Below are positions 44,463 through 56,385 of a stretch of DNA of 64,000 bases, piece after piece; the first letter of the stretch is position 1, and each line of letters opens with the position of its first letter. The notes under the pieces are model-generated. The model was given only the letters and a program-made list of their open reading frames with translations, had not been told where the DNA came from and searched no databases. This DNA comes from Sphingomonas sp. PP-F2F-A104-K0414. GTDB taxonomy: Bacteria; Pseudomonadota; Alphaproteobacteria; Sphingomonadales; Sphingomonadaceae. The position numbers and the translations under genes were made by a program. The stretch is from assembly GCF_004340945.1 (NCBI RefSeq), contig NZ_SLYD01000001.1:1-64000 (forward strand), written 5' to 3'.

Positions 44463-45962
44463 TCAGCGTGCGGCGATCGTCTGGCGTGCGGTGCGCGCCT
44501 CGATCTTGGAGGCGAGGATACCGTCCCAGTCATAGGGATCAGCGCGGAAGTTCATCTGGCCGTTGCCGCTGGCAAACGCGGTCCAGTAGAGCAGATAGAC
44601 CGACACAGGCTTGGTCAGGCGAGCACGGACCGTGTCACCCTTGGCAACCGCGGCATCGACCATCTCGGGCGTCCACGCGGGGTCACCCTTGAGCAACAAG
44701 TCGGCAAGTTCGGCAGGCTTTTCAAGGCGAACGCAGCCATGGCTCGCAAGCCGGCTGAAGCTTGCGAACTTCGCACGGCTCGGCGTGTCGTGGAGGTACA
44801 CCGAATAATCGTTGGCGAAGTCGAACTTGAACCGCCCCAAAGCGCTCTGGTCGCCAGCTTGTTGCTGAAGTCGCGTGCCGTCGATCACCTTGATGCCGTT
44901 GCGCTTGAAATAGCCCGGGTTCGCGCGTTCCTTCGGCCACAATTCCTTCGTAGCGATCGACGTCGGCACGTTCCAGGGCGGGTTGATGACGATGCTGTGG
45001 ATCGTCGACGAGAGCATCGGCGTTTCGTCGCCCGGTCGCCCGGTGACCGCGCGCATCGACTGCACCGGCGTGTCGCCATCAAACACGGTCAGCACGGCGG
45101 CGGCGATGTTCACCTGGATCCGGTCGCGCGGCAGGTCCTGCGGCAGCCAGCGCCAGCGCTCCATGTTCGCCATGATCTGACGCACGCGGTCGGTTGCCGA
45201 CACATTGAGCGCAGCCAGCGTCTGCGTCGAGACGATCCCGCTGGGGTTGAGGCCGTAGCGTCGTTGCGCACGGCGCACCGCGTCGACGAGCGCGGCATCG
45301 AATTTGTCGCCGCTCGTCGAGACGTCCTTGTCCTCGGCCGCCAGCCGCTTGCGCAGCGCCAGCACGCGCGGACCGGATGCGCCGATCGTGAAGTCCGGGC
45401 CGGACGCCAGCGGAGACCAGCCCCCCGTAGCGGCGATCGATCGGTAATTCTGGAGGCCCTTACGAAGCCCGTCATAGCCGGCATAGGGCGGCGGCAGCGA
45501 CGCGAACCACGCGGCGATCCGATCGAGCCGGACCGCGTCGGCAAACGCCGGGGTTGGATCATAGGCGGGCGGGCGCAGGCCCCAATCCTTCTGGAAATCG
45601 GCGCCGCTGAGACGACCGGCATGCACCGCGCGCGCATGGTCGAGCGCGGCACGGACGAGTTCGTCCTTGCTCGGCGCGCTGGTCGATACCGTGGCGGCGG
45701 ACTTCAGGCCCTGTGCGACGATGTCGCCATTGAGCAGCTTGTCGAGCAAGGCGGCCTGCGTGTCGCTCAGGGGCGGTACGGTGATGACCGGAGGCGCCAG
45801 CGTCGGCGTCGGCATGACCGCAGGCACAGTCGGCACGACAACGGGCGGCGTAACCTGCTGTGCGAACAGCGGTGTCGCCATCAGCATCGGCGTTGCGACC
45901 ACCGCAATCGCCGATCGCATCATGCCGTTCTTGAAACGTCCATCGTCGAAACCGCGCGCCAT
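44463..45962 (-). CDS. L,D-transpeptidase (YcbB-like)
   Basis: 499 aa with AGGACG upstream of ATG 45962; the signal peptide includes MMRSAIAVVATPMLMATPLFAQ, so an ATG at 45923 is an alternative start. A helical region is followed by a PG_binding_1-like segment (about 255-310) and a YkuD catalytic domain (about 320-470) with SRLASHGCVRLE; the catalytic Cys is near residue 409. It makes 3-3 peptidoglycan crosslinks or attaches lipoproteins to peptidoglycan. The length and insertion fit the YcbB group. Confidence 0.88.
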   Translation of the reverse strand: MARGFDDGRFKNGMMRSAIAVVATPMLMATPLFAQQVTPPVVVPTVPAVMPTPTLAPPVITVPPLSDTQAALLDKLLNGDIVAQGLKSAATVSTSAPSKDELVRAALDHARAVHAGRLSGADFQKDWGLRPPAYDPTPAFADAVRLDRIAAWFASLPPPYAGYDGLRKGLQNYRSIAATGGWSPLASGPDFTIGASGPRVLALRKRLAAEDKDVSTSGDKFDAALVDAVRRAQRRYGLNPSGIVSTQTLAALNVSATDRVRQIMANMERWRWLPQDLPRDRIQVNIAAAVLTVFDGDTPVQSMRAVTGRPGDETPMLSSTIHSIVINPPWNVPTSIATKELWPKERANPGYFKRNGIKVIDGTRLQQQAGDQSALGRFKFDFANDYSVYLHDTPSRAKFASFSRLASHGCVRLEKPAELADLLLKGDPAWTPEMVDAAVAKGDTVRARLTKPVSVYLLYWTAFASGNGQMNFRADPYDWDGILASKIEARTARQTIAAR

Positions 45963-46067
45963 AATCGTCCTGTCTTGCCGTATCTGGTCGACGCTATCGC
46001 ACGTCGCAGCTCTCCCTTAGCTGAACCGGACTCGCTAAGCATCGCCAAACGGGCCAAATTCGTAGGT

Positions 46068-46883
46068 TCAGGCGAGAGTTTCGGATTTCCCCTGCCGTGC
46101 AAGCACTTCGTAGGCCATCACGGCAGTCGCGACGGCAGCATTGAGGCTGTCGGCCTTGCCGAGCATCGGGATCTTCACGAGCACGTCGCACGCCTCGGCC
46201 ATTTCGGGCGGCATCCCCTGCGCTTCGTTGCCGGTGAGCAGGAAGGTCGGGCCGGTGTAGGTCGCGGACCGGTAGTCGGTGTTGGTGTCGAGGCTGAGCC
46301 CGACGAGCTGGCCAGGACCGGTGCGCAGCCAGGTGTGGAACGGCGCCCATTCGGTCTTCACCACGGGTATCGTGAACAGCGCGCCCATGCTCGCGCGGAC
46401 CGCCTCGACCGAGAAGGGGTCGACCGACTCGCCGATCAGGATCAGTCCACCCGCGCCGACCGCGTCGCCGGTGCGCAGGATCGTGCCAAGATTGCCGGGA
46501 TCGCGCAGCCGTTCCGCGACGAGCCAGATGCCGGCGCTGGTGCGGTCGAGGTCTTCGAGCGTCGCGTCGAACTCGTCGAACACGCCGACGACCGCCTGCG
46601 GGTTATCCTTGCCCGACAGCTTCGACAGAATATCGGGCGTTGTCTGGATCGAATCACCGCCGGCATCCTCGACGTCCATCGACAGCGCGTGCACCAACGG
46701 ATGGTTCGCGCTGGCCGCTGCATAGAACAAGGTGCGGGGCAGGCGGCCGGTCTCGCGCGCTTCGGTGAGGATGCGCAGGCCCTCGGCAAGGAATTGCCTG
46801 GCCGCACGCCGATGCCGCTTGTCGCGCAGATCGCGGACGTACTTGATCAGCGGGTTCGAAAAGGCGGTTATCTCGCGGGGCAT
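46068..46883 (-). CDS. SpoU/TrmH family RNA 2'-O-methyltransferase
   Basis: 271 aa. N-terminal RNA-binding part (about 1-95), then the SpoU knot: AERLRDPGNLGTILRTGDAVG, FLLTGNEAQGMPPE and IPMLGKADSLNAAVA, the three SpoU motifs. It probably methylates a ribose in 23S rRNA or tRNA; the exact site is not predictable. Last gene after ptsH, separated by a palindrome. Confidence 0.9.
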   Translation of the reverse strand: MPREITAFSNPLIKYVRDLRDKRHRRAARQFLAEGLRILTEARETGRLPRTLFYAAASANHPLVHALSMDVEDAGGDSIQTTPDILSKLSGKDNPQAVVGVFDEFDATLEDLDRTSAGIWLVAERLRDPGNLGTILRTGDAVGAGGLILIGESVDPFSVEAVRASMGALFTIPVVKTEWAPFHTWLRTGPGQLVGLSLDTNTDYRSATYTGPTFLLTGNEAQGMPPEMAEACDVLVKIPMLGKADSLNAAVATAVMAYEVLARQGKSETLA

Positions 46884-46889
46884 CTAGCG

Positions 46890-46980
46890 CCCCTTCCGCG
46901 TGCGGGAGGGGTTGGGGGAGGGGTTTGTAAACACGCCGTCGCTCATGCCCTCCCCCGACCCCTCCCGCAAGCGGGAGGGG
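46890..46980. repeat. composite double-hairpin palindrome (element F)
   Basis: CCCCTTCCGCGTGCGGGAGGGG, a G-rich stretch, spacer, a matching C-rich stretch, CCCCTCCCGCAAGCGGGAGGGG. Between ptsH and the SpoU gene. Confidence 0.7.
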
Positions 46981-46989
46981 GGAAGATCG

Positions 46990-47265
46990 TCAATCCTCGC
47001 CGAACTTCGCCTCGACCAGTTCGGCCAGCGCAGCCACCGTATGCTCCGCGCCATCGCCGCTCGCGCTGATCGTGATCGCGTCGCCCATCGCCGCGCCAAG
47101 CATCATCAGCCCCATGATCGAAGTGCCGGTGACGTGATCCGAACCGTCCTTCGTGACGCTAACCTCGACCGGATGCGAGGAGGCGAGCGTGACGAACTTG
47201 GCGCTGGCCCGCGCGTGAAGCCCGCGGCGGTTGGTGATCTGGACGGTGCGCGAGACCTGGCTCAC
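46990..47265 (-). CDS. ptsH: phosphocarrier protein HPr
   Basis: 91 aa. His17 in NRRGLHARASAKFV is the phosphorylated site, and Ser49 in TGTSIMGLMML is the site modified by HprK. It carries phosphate between enzyme I (not in this window) and EIIA, and here belongs to a regulatory PTS without sugar transporters. Overlaps the EIIA gene by 4 bases (ATGA). Confidence 0.93.
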   Translation of the reverse strand: MSQVSRTVQITNRRGLHARASAKFVTLASSHPVEVSVTKDGSDHVTGTSIMGLMMLGAAMGDAITISASGDGAEHTVAALAELVEAKFGED

Positions 47266-47669
47266 GCAGCTGCCTCGCCGAGAACCTCGGACGCTACCGA
47301 GATATATTTGCGACCCGCCTCCCGTGCGGCCGCGACCGCAGCGACGACTGTCATCAATTTCCGCGCGGAGCCGAGCCGGATCAGCATCGGCAGGTTCATC
47401 CCCGCGATCACCTCGATCCGCCCGCGCTCCATCAGCGAGATGGCGAGATTGGAGGGTGTGCCGCCGAACAGGTCGGTCAGCACGATCACGCCGCGGCCGA
47501 CATCGACCGCCTGGATCGCGGCGGCGATATCCGCGCGGCGCTCTTCCATATCGTCGTCGGGACCGATCGCGATCGGCTCGACGCGTTCTTGCGGGCCGAC
47601 GACATGGATCATCGCGCGAACGAATTCCTCAGCCAATCGACCGTGGGTTACTAGAACAAGGCCGATCAT
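47262..47669 (-). CDS. PTS EIIA component, mannose type
   Basis: 135 aa. EIIA-Man fold with the phospho-His9 in MIGLVLVTHG and the family stretch VIVLTDLFGGTPSNLA. No transport components follow, so it is likely a regulatory EIIA receiving phosphate from HPr, as in rhizobial PTS-Ntr systems (often called ManX or PtsM). Lies 15 bases after rapZ. Confidence 0.92.
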   Translation of the reverse strand: MIGLVLVTHGRLAEEFVRAMIHVVGPQERVEPIAIGPDDDMEERRADIAAAIQAVDVGRGVIVLTDLFGGTPSNLAISLMERGRIEVIAGMNLPMLIRLGSARKLMTVVAAVAAAREAGRKYISVASEVLGEAAA

Positions 47670-47684
47670 ATCAGCGTTTCATAC

Positions 47685-48599
47685 TCATAAGACGACCGGT
47701 GATCCTTCGAGCGCATCTTGTGGAGCGGCCCCCAGGTCGCGGTGGACGATACTGGGCGAAAATCCCGCGTCGCGCAACCGTCGGGCGACACGGTCGGCGA
47801 CATGCACCGACCGGTGTCTCCCTCCGGTACACCCGAATGCCACCGTGACGTAGGACTTGCCCTCCGCCCGGTAGCGCGGGAGCAACAACATCAGCAGCTC
47901 CTCGATTCGACTCACTGCGGCTTCGTAGGCGGGATCTTCGATGATGTAGGCAGAGACGTCTGCGTCGAGCCCGGTACCGGGACGCAGTGCTGCGTCCCAG
48001 TGCGGATTACGGAGAAAGCGCATGTCGAACACCAGATCGGCGTTGCGCGGTAGCCCGCGGGCGAACCCGAACGATCGGATCGACAGCGTCGGCTCACCGA
48101 GGTCGTCGCCACCGAAGCTCGTGCGGATTTGTTGGGCGAGCTCGTTCGCCGCCATGTCGGTGGTGTCGATCAGCCGGTTCGCCCAGTCGCGCAACGGGGC
48201 GAGCAGCTCGCGCTCGCGACCGATGCCGTCATTGGCGGGACGATCGAGCGCGAGCGGGTGCCGCCGCCGCGTCTCGGAATAGCGGCGTTCGAGCTCGCTA
48301 CCGGAGCAATCGAGGAACAGGATCCCGACCTCCAAGCCGTGCCGATCACGCAGATCGCGGATCCGGCGGATGATCCGCTCCGGATCGAAATCGCGGGTCC
48401 TTGCGCCAATACCGATCGCGAGCGGTCGCGAATCGTCGGTCGATCCTTCGGGAAGCGGTGCATCGAGGAGGCGGTCGAGCAGCAACAGCGGGAGGTTGTC
48501 GACGACCTCCCAGCCGAGATCCTCGAGCGTCTTGAGGACGGTCGACTTGCCCGCCCCAGACATGCCGGTGACGAGTAGGATGTCCTTCGGTCGAGTCAT
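47685..48599 (-). CDS. rapZ: RNase adapter RapZ
   Basis: 304 aa from ATG 48599 (GTG 48608 possible). Walker A TGMSGAGKST (11-20), the family core SFGFARGLPRNADLVFDMRFLRNPHW, and the C-terminal VTVAFGCTGGRHRSVHVAD. In E. coli RapZ guides RNase E to GlmZ sRNA for amino-sugar control; the role in alphaproteobacteria is less clear, but the link to hprK and the PTS genes is conserved. Confidence 0.93.
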   Translation of the reverse strand: MTRPKDILLVTGMSGAGKSTVLKTLEDLGWEVVDNLPLLLLDRLLDAPLPEGSTDDSRPLAIGIGARTRDFDPERIIRRIRDLRDRHGLEVGILFLDCSGSELERRYSETRRRHPLALDRPANDGIGRERELLAPLRDWANRLIDTTDMAANELAQQIRTSFGGDDLGEPTLSIRSFGFARGLPRNADLVFDMRFLRNPHWDAALRPGTGLDADVSAYIIEDPAYEAAVSRIEELLMLLLPRYRAEGKSYVTVAFGCTGGRHRSVHVADRVARRLRDAGFSPSIVHRDLGAAPQDALEGSPVVL

Positions 48600-48609
48600 G
48601 GCGAACACA

Positions 48610-49044
48610 TCATTCTAGAGGCTCCGGATTGCGCAATGCGAGTTCGACCTTGATCGGGGCGGAAGCTTCGAACGGATCGACCGCGAACTGACGGATTTCG
48701 ATCCCGGCGATTTTTCGGGCGCGGCGTTCGGGCATGCGGTCTATCGCGCCATCGACGCGGACAAGCAGGCCGACGGGAACATCCTCGACATAGGGCATGG
48801 CGAGGATACCGATCCCCCGGACTTCGATCCGGCCGGCGATCGTCGCCGGTGCGCGGGCGCGGAGCATTTTGCCGGCGCGGATCACGAGCGTCTGGTCGTC
48901 ACTGACGAGGACGGCACCGCGGTCGATCAGGCGCAACGCGAGGTCGGACTTGCCCGATCCGGACACGCCCTCGATCATGACCGCCACGCCGCCGATGGCG
49001 ACCGTGGTGGCGTGGAGCCTGTCGGAGGAGGGGACGACCACCAA
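48610..49044 (-). CDS. hprK: HPr kinase/phosphorylase, short alphaproteobacterial form
   Basis: 144 aa from TTG 49044; a GTG one codon later is equally good. It keeps only the C-terminal kinase domain of the Firmicutes enzyme: P-loop GVSGSGKSD near 26-34, then GIGILAMPYVEDVPVGLLV. It phosphorylates or dephosphorylates Ser49 of HPr. The short form is usual next to chvG in this group. Confidence 0.9.
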   Translation of the reverse strand: MVVVPSSDRLHATTVAIGGVAVMIEGVSGSGKSDLALRLIDRGAVLVSDDQTLVIRAGKMLRARAPATIAGRIEVRGIGILAMPYVEDVPVGLLVRVDGAIDRMPERRARKIAGIEIRQFAVDPFEASAPIKVELALRNPEPLE

Positions 49045-49050
49045 GCGTCT

Positions 49051-50634
49051 TTACTCCGGCATGTCGGCGAGCGGTAGCCTTACCACGAACCGCGCGCCGT
49101 CGAGCCGGTCTTCGCGGGATTCGACGAAGATCGTGCCCTGGTGGCCGTCGACGATCGTCCGCGCGATCGCCAGCCCTAATCCAGAATGCTGGCCGAACGT
49201 CTCGCTGTCAGGGCGGACCGAGTGGAAGCGCTTGAACACGTCTTCGCGCGCTTCTTCCGGAACGCCGGGACCTTCGTCCTCGACGCGGATGACGAGGTCC
49301 TCGCCTTCGCGGATGGCGGAGATCGCGATCAGGCCTGCGTCGGGCGAGAAGGAGAGCGCGTTGTCGATCAAATTTTCGAAGACCCGTTCGAGCCTCGCGC
49401 CTTCGCCGAGTATGACCGTGCGATCGTCGGGGTTGCGATCGAACCGGAGGCGGATACCACGCTCGACCCCGCGTGCGTCGCGTTGCGCGACGAGCCCGTC
49501 GATCATCGCCGCGACGTCGACGGGCTCGAACTTCGCCCGACTGAGCTGTGCGTCGAGCCGCGACGCTTCGGAGATGTCGGAGAGCAGGCGGTCGAGCCGG
49601 CGGACATCGTCGCGGACGATCGCGAGCAACTGCGCCTGGAGCGCCGGATCCTTGACGCGCGAAAGCCCCTCGACCGCGGACCGGAGCGAGGCGAGGGGGT
49701 TCTTCATCTCGTGTGTGACGTCGGCGGCAAACGCCTCGGTGGCATCGATGCGGGCCCTGAGCGCGAGGCTCATGTCGGAGAGTGCGCGCGCGAGCATGCC
49801 GAGTTCGTCACGGCGCGAAGGGAGGCGGGGAACCACCACTTCGCGAGCACGACCCAGGCGAACCCGCACCGCGGCACGCGCAAGGCGGCGGAGCGGCCGA
49901 ACGATTGTACGCGCGAGGAACAGCGACAGCAGGATCGAGACGATCGACACGCCGAGCAGCACCATGCTGAGCCGGAACCGCTCGATGCGCACCGTCTTGG
50001 TGATATCGCGTGCGTTGACCGTGGTCATCACGACGCCGCCCATCGGCAGCGGCGCGGCGGCGGTCAGCACCGGCGTACGATCGGGCGCCCGCCAGACCGT
50101 CGTCGATACCATGCTGCGTCCGCGGACCGCCGTCACGTCGGGCCATTGCTGCGTACCGCTGCGCTCTCGGTAGAGCGGCGGGCGTGGTGCCATGACGATG
50201 ACGTCGATCGCCGCGTCCAGGAAGCGGGCGATCGTCTGGTCCCAATCTTCCTTGTCCGGGTCCATCAGCACGAAATTGCGCAGGCCCAGCACGCGGCTGT
50301 CAACGGTCGTCCGTCCCGTCCCGTCGAACAACCGGATCCGCGAGCCGGTATCGCGCGCCAGCCTGAGCACCAGTGGATCGCGTAACGCCGGGTCGACCGC
50401 AGCGATCGCCTCGCCGATCAGCCGCGCTTCACGCGCGGTCTGTGCGACACGGTTGTCGACCACCCGGCTGCGGTAGGAATCGAGATAAAAGAACCCGCCC
50501 GCCAGCAGCAGCAATGCGAAGATGTTGACCGCGAGAATCCGCCGCGTGAGCGAGATCTGGCCCGACCAGCGCAGCGTGAGATCGCGCCCGTCGACCCCCA
50601 GCTCATTCCTCAGAAAATCGATACCCGGCACCAT
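49051..50634 (-). CDS. chvG: sensor histidine kinase ChvG-like
   Basis: 527 aa from ATG 50634, inside the end of chvI. Two membrane segments (about 28-50 and 235-255) enclose a periplasmic sensor domain; then HAMP, the His box [14 protein letters not shown] (His near 308), and a kinase core with [19 protein letters not shown] and [11 protein letters not shown]. ChvG/ExoS senses acidity or envelope signals in alphaproteobacteria and phosphorylates ChvI. Overlap with chvI is 32 bases. Confidence 0.92.
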   Translation of the reverse strand: MVPGIDFLRNELGVDGRDLTLRWSGQISLTRRILAVNIFALLLLAGGFFYLDSYRSRVVDNRVAQTAREARLIGEAIAAVDPALRDPLVLRLARDTGSRIRLFDGTGRTTVDSRVLGLRNFVLMDPDKEDWDQTIARFLDAAIDVIVMAPRPPLYRERSGTQQWPDVTAVRGRSMVSTTVWRAPDRTPVLTAAAPLPMGGVVMTTVNARDITKTVRIERFRLSMVLLGVSIVSILLSLFLARTIVRPLRRLARAAVRVRLGRAREVVVPRLPSRRDELGMLARALSDMSLALRARIDATEAFAADVTHEMKNPLASLRSAVEGLSRVKDPALQAQLLAIVRDDVRRLDRLLSDISEASRLDAQLSRAKFEPVDVAAMIDGLVAQRDARGVERGIRLRFDRNPDDRTVILGEGARLERVFENLIDNALSFSPDAGLIAISAIREGEDLVIRVEDEGPGVPEEAREDVFKRFHSVRPDSETFGQHSGLGLAIARTIVDGHQGTIFVESREDRLDGARFVVRLPLADMPE

Positions 50635-51310
50635 ATAATGTCTCGATAGCGTCGAACGCGGGATCGACCTGCCTGAATTTGCGGCGGAGTCGTTTGATGT
50701 GGCTGTCGATGGTCCGGTCGTCGACATAGATGTCGTCCTGGTACGCCGCATCCATTAGCTGGTTGCGCGTCTTGACGATGCCGGGGCGCTGCGCGAGCGT
50801 CTCGAGGATCATGAATTCAGTGACGGTCAGCGTAACAGGCTCGCCACCCCACAGGGTCCGGTGCCGCGCAGGGTCCATGCTGAGACGACCGCGATCCAGC
50901 GGCCCGGCAGCCTCTGCCTCGGTCTCCGTCCCCGGCGATTGCGTCAGCTCGGTACGGCGCAGGATCGCGCGGATGCGGGCGATCAGCAGACGTTGCGAGA
51001 ACGGCTTGGCGATGTAATCGTCCGCGCCCATCGCGAGCCCGAGCGCCTCGTCGAGCTCGTCGTCCTTGCTGGTGAGGAAAATCACCGGGATCTGGCTCTT
51101 CTCGCGCAGCCGGCGGAGCAGTTCGAGCCCGTCCATCCGCGGCATCTTGATGTCGAACACCGCGAGATCGGGCGGATTGTCGGTTAGCGCCTTCAGCGCG
51201 GTCTCGCCGTCCGAATAGACGCGCGTGACGAAGCCCTCGGTCTGCAGCGCGATCGACACGGATGTCAGGATGTTGCGGTCGTCGTCGACCAGCGCGATCG
51301 TTGCCGTCAT
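50603..51310 (-). CDS. chvI: response regulator ChvI-like
   Basis: 235 aa from ATG 51310; a longer frame upstream does not match the family. Receiver domain with Asp53 ([13 protein letters not shown]), Lys in FSQRLL region, and a C-terminal OmpR-type winged helix ([19 protein letters not shown], then [15 protein letters not shown]). It is the output of ChvG. Divergent from pckA, a common target gene of ChvI in relatives. Confidence 0.93.
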   Translation of the reverse strand: MTATIALVDDDRNILTSVSIALQTEGFVTRVYSDGETALKALTDNPPDLAVFDIKMPRMDGLELLRRLREKSQIPVIFLTSKDDELDEALGLAMGADDYIAKPFSQRLLIARIRAILRRTELTQSPGTETEAEAAGPLDRGRLSMDPARHRTLWGGEPVTLTVTEFMILETLAQRPGIVKTRNQLMDAAYQDDIYVDDRTIDSHIKRLRRKFRQVDPAFDAIETLYGAGYRFSEE

Positions 51311-51455
51311 CTGGGAAGCTTTGCCTCGGTCGTTGGCGTGTCGGCGTAGGGCAAACCGCCGCGGCACTCAACTAGAGCCGTATCGGGACAGCGTCGTGGC
51401 TCAGTGGATTTGACCGGTGGAAAGCTGACCCGTACAGCCGGGCGCAACGACATAC

Positions 51456-51465
51456 ATACGTATGC
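51456..51465. promoter_or_regulatory. 10-bp palindrome upstream of pckA
   Basis: CATACGTATG, a perfect palindrome 26 bases before the pckA start, in the 180-base region shared with the divergent chvI promoter. Candidate operator; the regulator is unknown. Confidence 0.3.
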
Positions 51466-51490
51466 GATAAAAACTTAGGAGAGAGAGCCC

Positions 51491-53101
51491 GTGTCGAGCG
51501 AGCGTATTCCGGCCGTCGGCCTATCCGCGCAGGGGATCGAAACCCGCGCCAATTTACACTGGAACCTGGTCACCGCGCAGCTCGTCGAGGCCGCGCTGGA
51601 GCGGAACGAGGGGACGCTGTCCGCCGACGGTCCGCTGGTCGTCGAGACCGGCGCGCATACCGGGCGATCGGCGCAGGACAAGTTCATCGTCCGCGATGCC
51701 GAGACCGACGCGACCGTGTGGTGGGGCAAGAGCAACAAGACGATGGAGCCCACGCATTTCGCCGCGCTGAAGGAAGATTTCTTCGCGGTGCTGGCGCAGA
51801 AGGACGAGCTGTTCGTGCAGGATCTGTACGGCGGATCGCAGGCCGATCACCGCGTCAACGTTCGCGTCGTCACCGAACTCGCGTGGCACAATCTGTTTAT
51901 CCGGACGATGCTGGTCCGGCCCGAACAGGCGGCGCTGAACGATTTCGTCGCCGACTATACGATCGTCGACCTGCCGAGCTTCCGCGCCGATCCCGCGCGG
52001 CACGGCTGTCGCAGCGAGACGGTGATCGCGGTGAACTTCACCGACAAGCTGATCCTGATCGGCGGCACGAAATACGCCGGCGAGATGAAGAAGTCGGTGT
52101 TCGGCCTGCTCAACTATCTGCTGCCGCCGACCGGCGTGATGCCGATGCATTGCTCGGCGAACATGGGCGCGAACGGCGACACCGCGGTGTTCTTCGGGCT
52201 GTCGGGCACCGGCAAGACGACGCTGTCGGCCGATGCCAGCCGGACGCTGATCGGCGACGACGAGCATGGCTGGTCCGACACCGCGGTCTTCAATTTCGAG
52301 GGCGGCTGCTACGCCAAGATGATCCGCCTCTCCGCCGACGCCGAGCCGGAGATCTTCGCGACGACAAAGCGGTTCGGGACGGTGCTCGAGAATGTCGTGA
52401 TGGATCCGGCGACGCGCCTGCTCGATCTCAACGACCACACGCTCGCCGAGAACAGCCGCGGGGCTTATCCGATCGACTTCATCCCGAATGCGTCCGCCGA
52501 GAATATGGGGCCGGTGCCGCGCAACATCGTGATGCTGACCGCGGATGCGTATGGCGTGCTGCCGCCGATCGCCAAGCTGACGCCCGACCAGGCGATGTAC
52601 CATTTCCTCTCGGGCTACACCGCGCGTGTCGCCGGGACGGAGATCGGCGTGACCGAGCCGGACGCGACCTTCTCGACGTGCTTCGGCGCGCCGTTCATGC
52701 CGCGGCATCCTTCGGTATACGGCAATTTGCTCAAGGAGCGCATCGCGAAGGGTGGGGTCGATTGCTGGCTGGTCAACACCGGCTGGACCGGCGGCAAGTA
52801 CGGTATCGGCAACCGCATGCCGATCAAGGCGACGCGGGCTTTGCTGAACGCCGCGTTGGATGGGAGCCTAAACGATGCCGAGTTCCGGACGGACCCGAAT
52901 TTCGGCTTCCAGGTCCCGGTCAGCGTGCCCGGCGTGGATAGCGCAATCCTCGATCCGCGCGCGACGTGGGCTGACAAGGACGCCTATGATGCGACTGCGG
53001 CCAAGCTGGTGGATCTGTTCGTAGAAAACTTCGCCCAGTTCGCCGAACACGTCGACGAAGGGGTCCGTCAGGCGGCCCCGAAGGTGAGAGTGGCGGCCTA
53101 A
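51491..53101 (+). CDS. pckA: phosphoenolpyruvate carboxykinase (ATP)
   Basis: 536 aa from GTG 51491 with AGGAGAGAG upstream. Converts oxaloacetate and ATP to PEP, the entry to gluconeogenesis. Marks: [21 protein letters not shown]-loop [11 protein letters not shown] (about 236-246), DDEHGWSD, and the C-terminal [13 protein letters not shown]. Divergent from chvI, so acid/envelope signals may control it. Confidence 0.95.
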   Translation: MSSERIPAVGLSAQGIETRANLHWNLVTAQLVEAALERNEGTLSADGPLVVETGAHTGRSAQDKFIVRDAETDATVWWGKSNKTMEPTHFAALKEDFFAVLAQKDELFVQDLYGGSQADHRVNVRVVTELAWHNLFIRTMLVRPEQAALNDFVADYTIVDLPSFRADPARHGCRSETVIAVNFTDKLILIGGTKYAGEMKKSVFGLLNYLLPPTGVMPMHCSANMGANGDTAVFFGLSGTGKTTLSADASRTLIGDDEHGWSDTAVFNFEGGCYAKMIRLSADAEPEIFATTKRFGTVLENVVMDPATRLLDLNDHTLAENSRGAYPIDFIPNASAENMGPVPRNIVMLTADAYGVLPPIAKLTPDQAMYHFLSGYTARVAGTEIGVTEPDATFSTCFGAPFMPRHPSVYGNLLKERIAKGGVDCWLVNTGWTGGKYGIGNRMPIKATRALLNAALDGSLNDAEFRTDPNFGFQVPVSVPGVDSAILDPRATWADKDAYDATAAKLVDLFVENFAQFAEHVDEGVRQAAPKVRVAA

Positions 53102-53104
53102 ATT

Positions 53105-53186
53105 CCTCTCCCCTCGGGGAGAGGAAGGGGCCCGCACGACGAAGTCGGGTGGGAAGGTGAGGGCACGTTATACGGCGTGCCCTCAC
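53105..53186. repeat. double-hairpin repeat/terminator (element G)
   Basis: CCTCTCCCC-TC-GGGGAGAGG at 53105-53124, 4 bases after pckA, and GTGAGGGCACG / CGTGCCCTCAC (53157-53186). The first hairpin can terminate pckA; the second faces the convergent NfeD gene. Confidence 0.65.
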
Positions 53187-53214
53187 CCGCGCCGCTACGC
53201 GGCTTGGAGAGGGT

Positions 53215-53652
53215 TTAGAGCGCCTCCACCACCACCTCACCATCGACAACCGCCGTTACCCGAACGCGCGCTCCGACCTCAGCATCCGCACCCCGAGCTG
53301 GCCAACTCCCGTCGCCCACCAGTACCCGGCCACGCCCGCCAACCAGCGCCGCCTCCACCACCACAACCTGACCCACCAACCGAGCAGACCGATCGTTCAA
53401 CATCGCATCCCCACCCTCGACCGGGTAATCCCGGTACCAGCGCTTCCCGATCAGCACGGTAACCACGCTCCAAACCGCGAACGCCGCCAGCTGCACCGGC
53501 ACCGGCAAGTCCGGCAACACGAACACCGCCACGCCCGTCACCGCTGCTGCAATCGCGAGAAACACCAGGAACACGCCCGGCACCACCAGTTCGGCGATCC
53601 CCAGCACCAGCGCCGCGATCAGCCACGCGCCAGCCGCCCCGATCACGTCCAT
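53215..53652 (-). CDS. NfeD-like membrane protein
   Basis: 145 aa. Two or three membrane segments in the first 70 residues (WLIAALVLGIAELVVPGVFL and PVPVQLAAFAVWSVVTVLIG), then a small beta-barrel domain (about 90-145), the short NfeD type. NfeD partners with the SPFH protein encoded just upstream, and the two overlap by one base. They organise membrane microdomains. Confidence 0.88.
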   Translation of the reverse strand: MDVIGAAGAWLIAALVLGIAELVVPGVFLVFLAIAAAVTGVAVFVLPDLPVPVQLAAFAVWSVVTVLIGKRWYRDYPVEGGDAMLNDRSARLVGQVVVVEAALVGGRGRVLVGDGSWPARGADAEVGARVRVTAVVDGEVVVEAL

Positions 53653-54638
53653 CAGCTTTTCGGAATCTCAGTCGACTTCGACAACTCGAACGGCCCCCGA
53701 GCGGGAGGCTTGGCCGGCGGCGACGCAACGGCATCCCGCAAAGCATCCTTCGCCAGCTCGCCGATCCCGCCAAGCGTCCCCATCAACTGCGTAGCCTCGA
53801 CAGGGAACAGGATCGTCTTCGCATTAGGCGAGGTCGCGAACTTGCCGATCGCCTCGACATATTTTTGGGCGATGAAATAATTGATCGCCTGAGCGCCACC
53901 CTCCTCGATCGCCTGAGACACCGCGCGCGTCGCCGAAGCTTCTGCAACGGCAGCCCGCTCGCGCGCCTCGGCATCGCGGAACGCCGACTCTTTCCGCCCC
54001 TCGGACTCAAGGATACGCGCCTGCTTCTGCCCCTCGGCGCGCAGGATCTCGGACGCCCGCGAGCCCTCGGCATCGAGAATGTTCGCCCGCTTCTCGCGCT
54101 CGGCCTTCATCTGCCGTCCCATCGCGTTGACGATATCGGCCGGCGGACGGATGTCCTTGATCTCGACCCGAGTGATCTTCACCCCCCACGGCGTCGTCGC
54201 ATGATCCACCACGTTCAGCAGCCGCGCATTGATCTCGTCGCGTTTCGACAGCGTCTCGTCGAGGTCCATCGAGCCCATCACGGTCCGCAGGTTGGTCGTC
54301 GTGAGCTGCAACAGCGCCTGGTACAGGTCCGACACCTCGTACGCAGCCTTGGCCGAGTCGAGCACCTGGAAGAACACGACCCCGTCAGTCGAGATCATCG
54401 CATTGTCCTTCGTGATGATCTCCTGGCCGGGGATGTCGATCACCTGCTCCATCATGTTCACTTTCCGCCCGACGCGGTAGAAGAACGCGGGGTAGAAATT
54501 GAACCCGGGCCGCGCGACCGTGGTGAAGCGGCCGAAATGCTCGATCGTGTATTGATAGCCCTGATGGACGATCTTGATGCTGGTGAAGAGGTACAGCAGC
54601 ACCAGCGCCAGCAGGAGCGCGGCAACGATCAGGCCCAT
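53652..54638 (-). CDS. SPFH/band 7 membrane protein (QmcA/stomatin-like)
   Basis: 328 aa from ATG 54638 (GGGGGATTG upstream; ATG 54653 is an alternative). One N-terminal membrane helix, an SPFH domain (about 20-190) with IPGQEIITKDNAMISTDGVV, and a coiled Ala/Glu-rich C-terminus (about 190-260). Homologues form large oligomeric rings at the membrane. Operon with nfeD. Confidence 0.9.
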   Translation of the reverse strand: MGLIVAALLLALVLLYLFTSIKIVHQGYQYTIEHFGRFTTVARPGFNFYPAFFYRVGRKVNMMEQVIDIPGQEIITKDNAMISTDGVVFFQVLDSAKAAYEVSDLYQALLQLTTTNLRTVMGSMDLDETLSKRDEINARLLNVVDHATTPWGVKITRVEIKDIRPPADIVNAMGRQMKAEREKRANILDAEGSRASEILRAEGQKQARILESEGRKESAFRDAEARERAAVAEASATRAVSQAIEEGGAQAINYFIAQKYVEAIGKFATSPNAKTILFPVEATQLMGTLGGIGELAKDALRDAVASPPAKPPARGPFELSKSTEIPKS

Positions 54639-54698
54639 CGAACAATCCCCCATCCGTGTATCGCACCGCTATAGCACGTCCGCGAAGGTGGGGCCTAG

Positions 54699-56216
<1,518 letters not shown>

Positions 56217-56385
56217 CGGCGCTTACCCCTCGCTGGAAAGGGAAGCGGGCTTGGGTCGGTTGCCGCTTGCTCACTGGCCAGCGACTGGGAAGTATCCCTA
56301 CTCATAATCGTTATCTCCGCCTGCGCGGGGATGACGATTGTGTGCGGGTCCTAAGCCAGAACGACGTGACAATGGTCACACCCTT

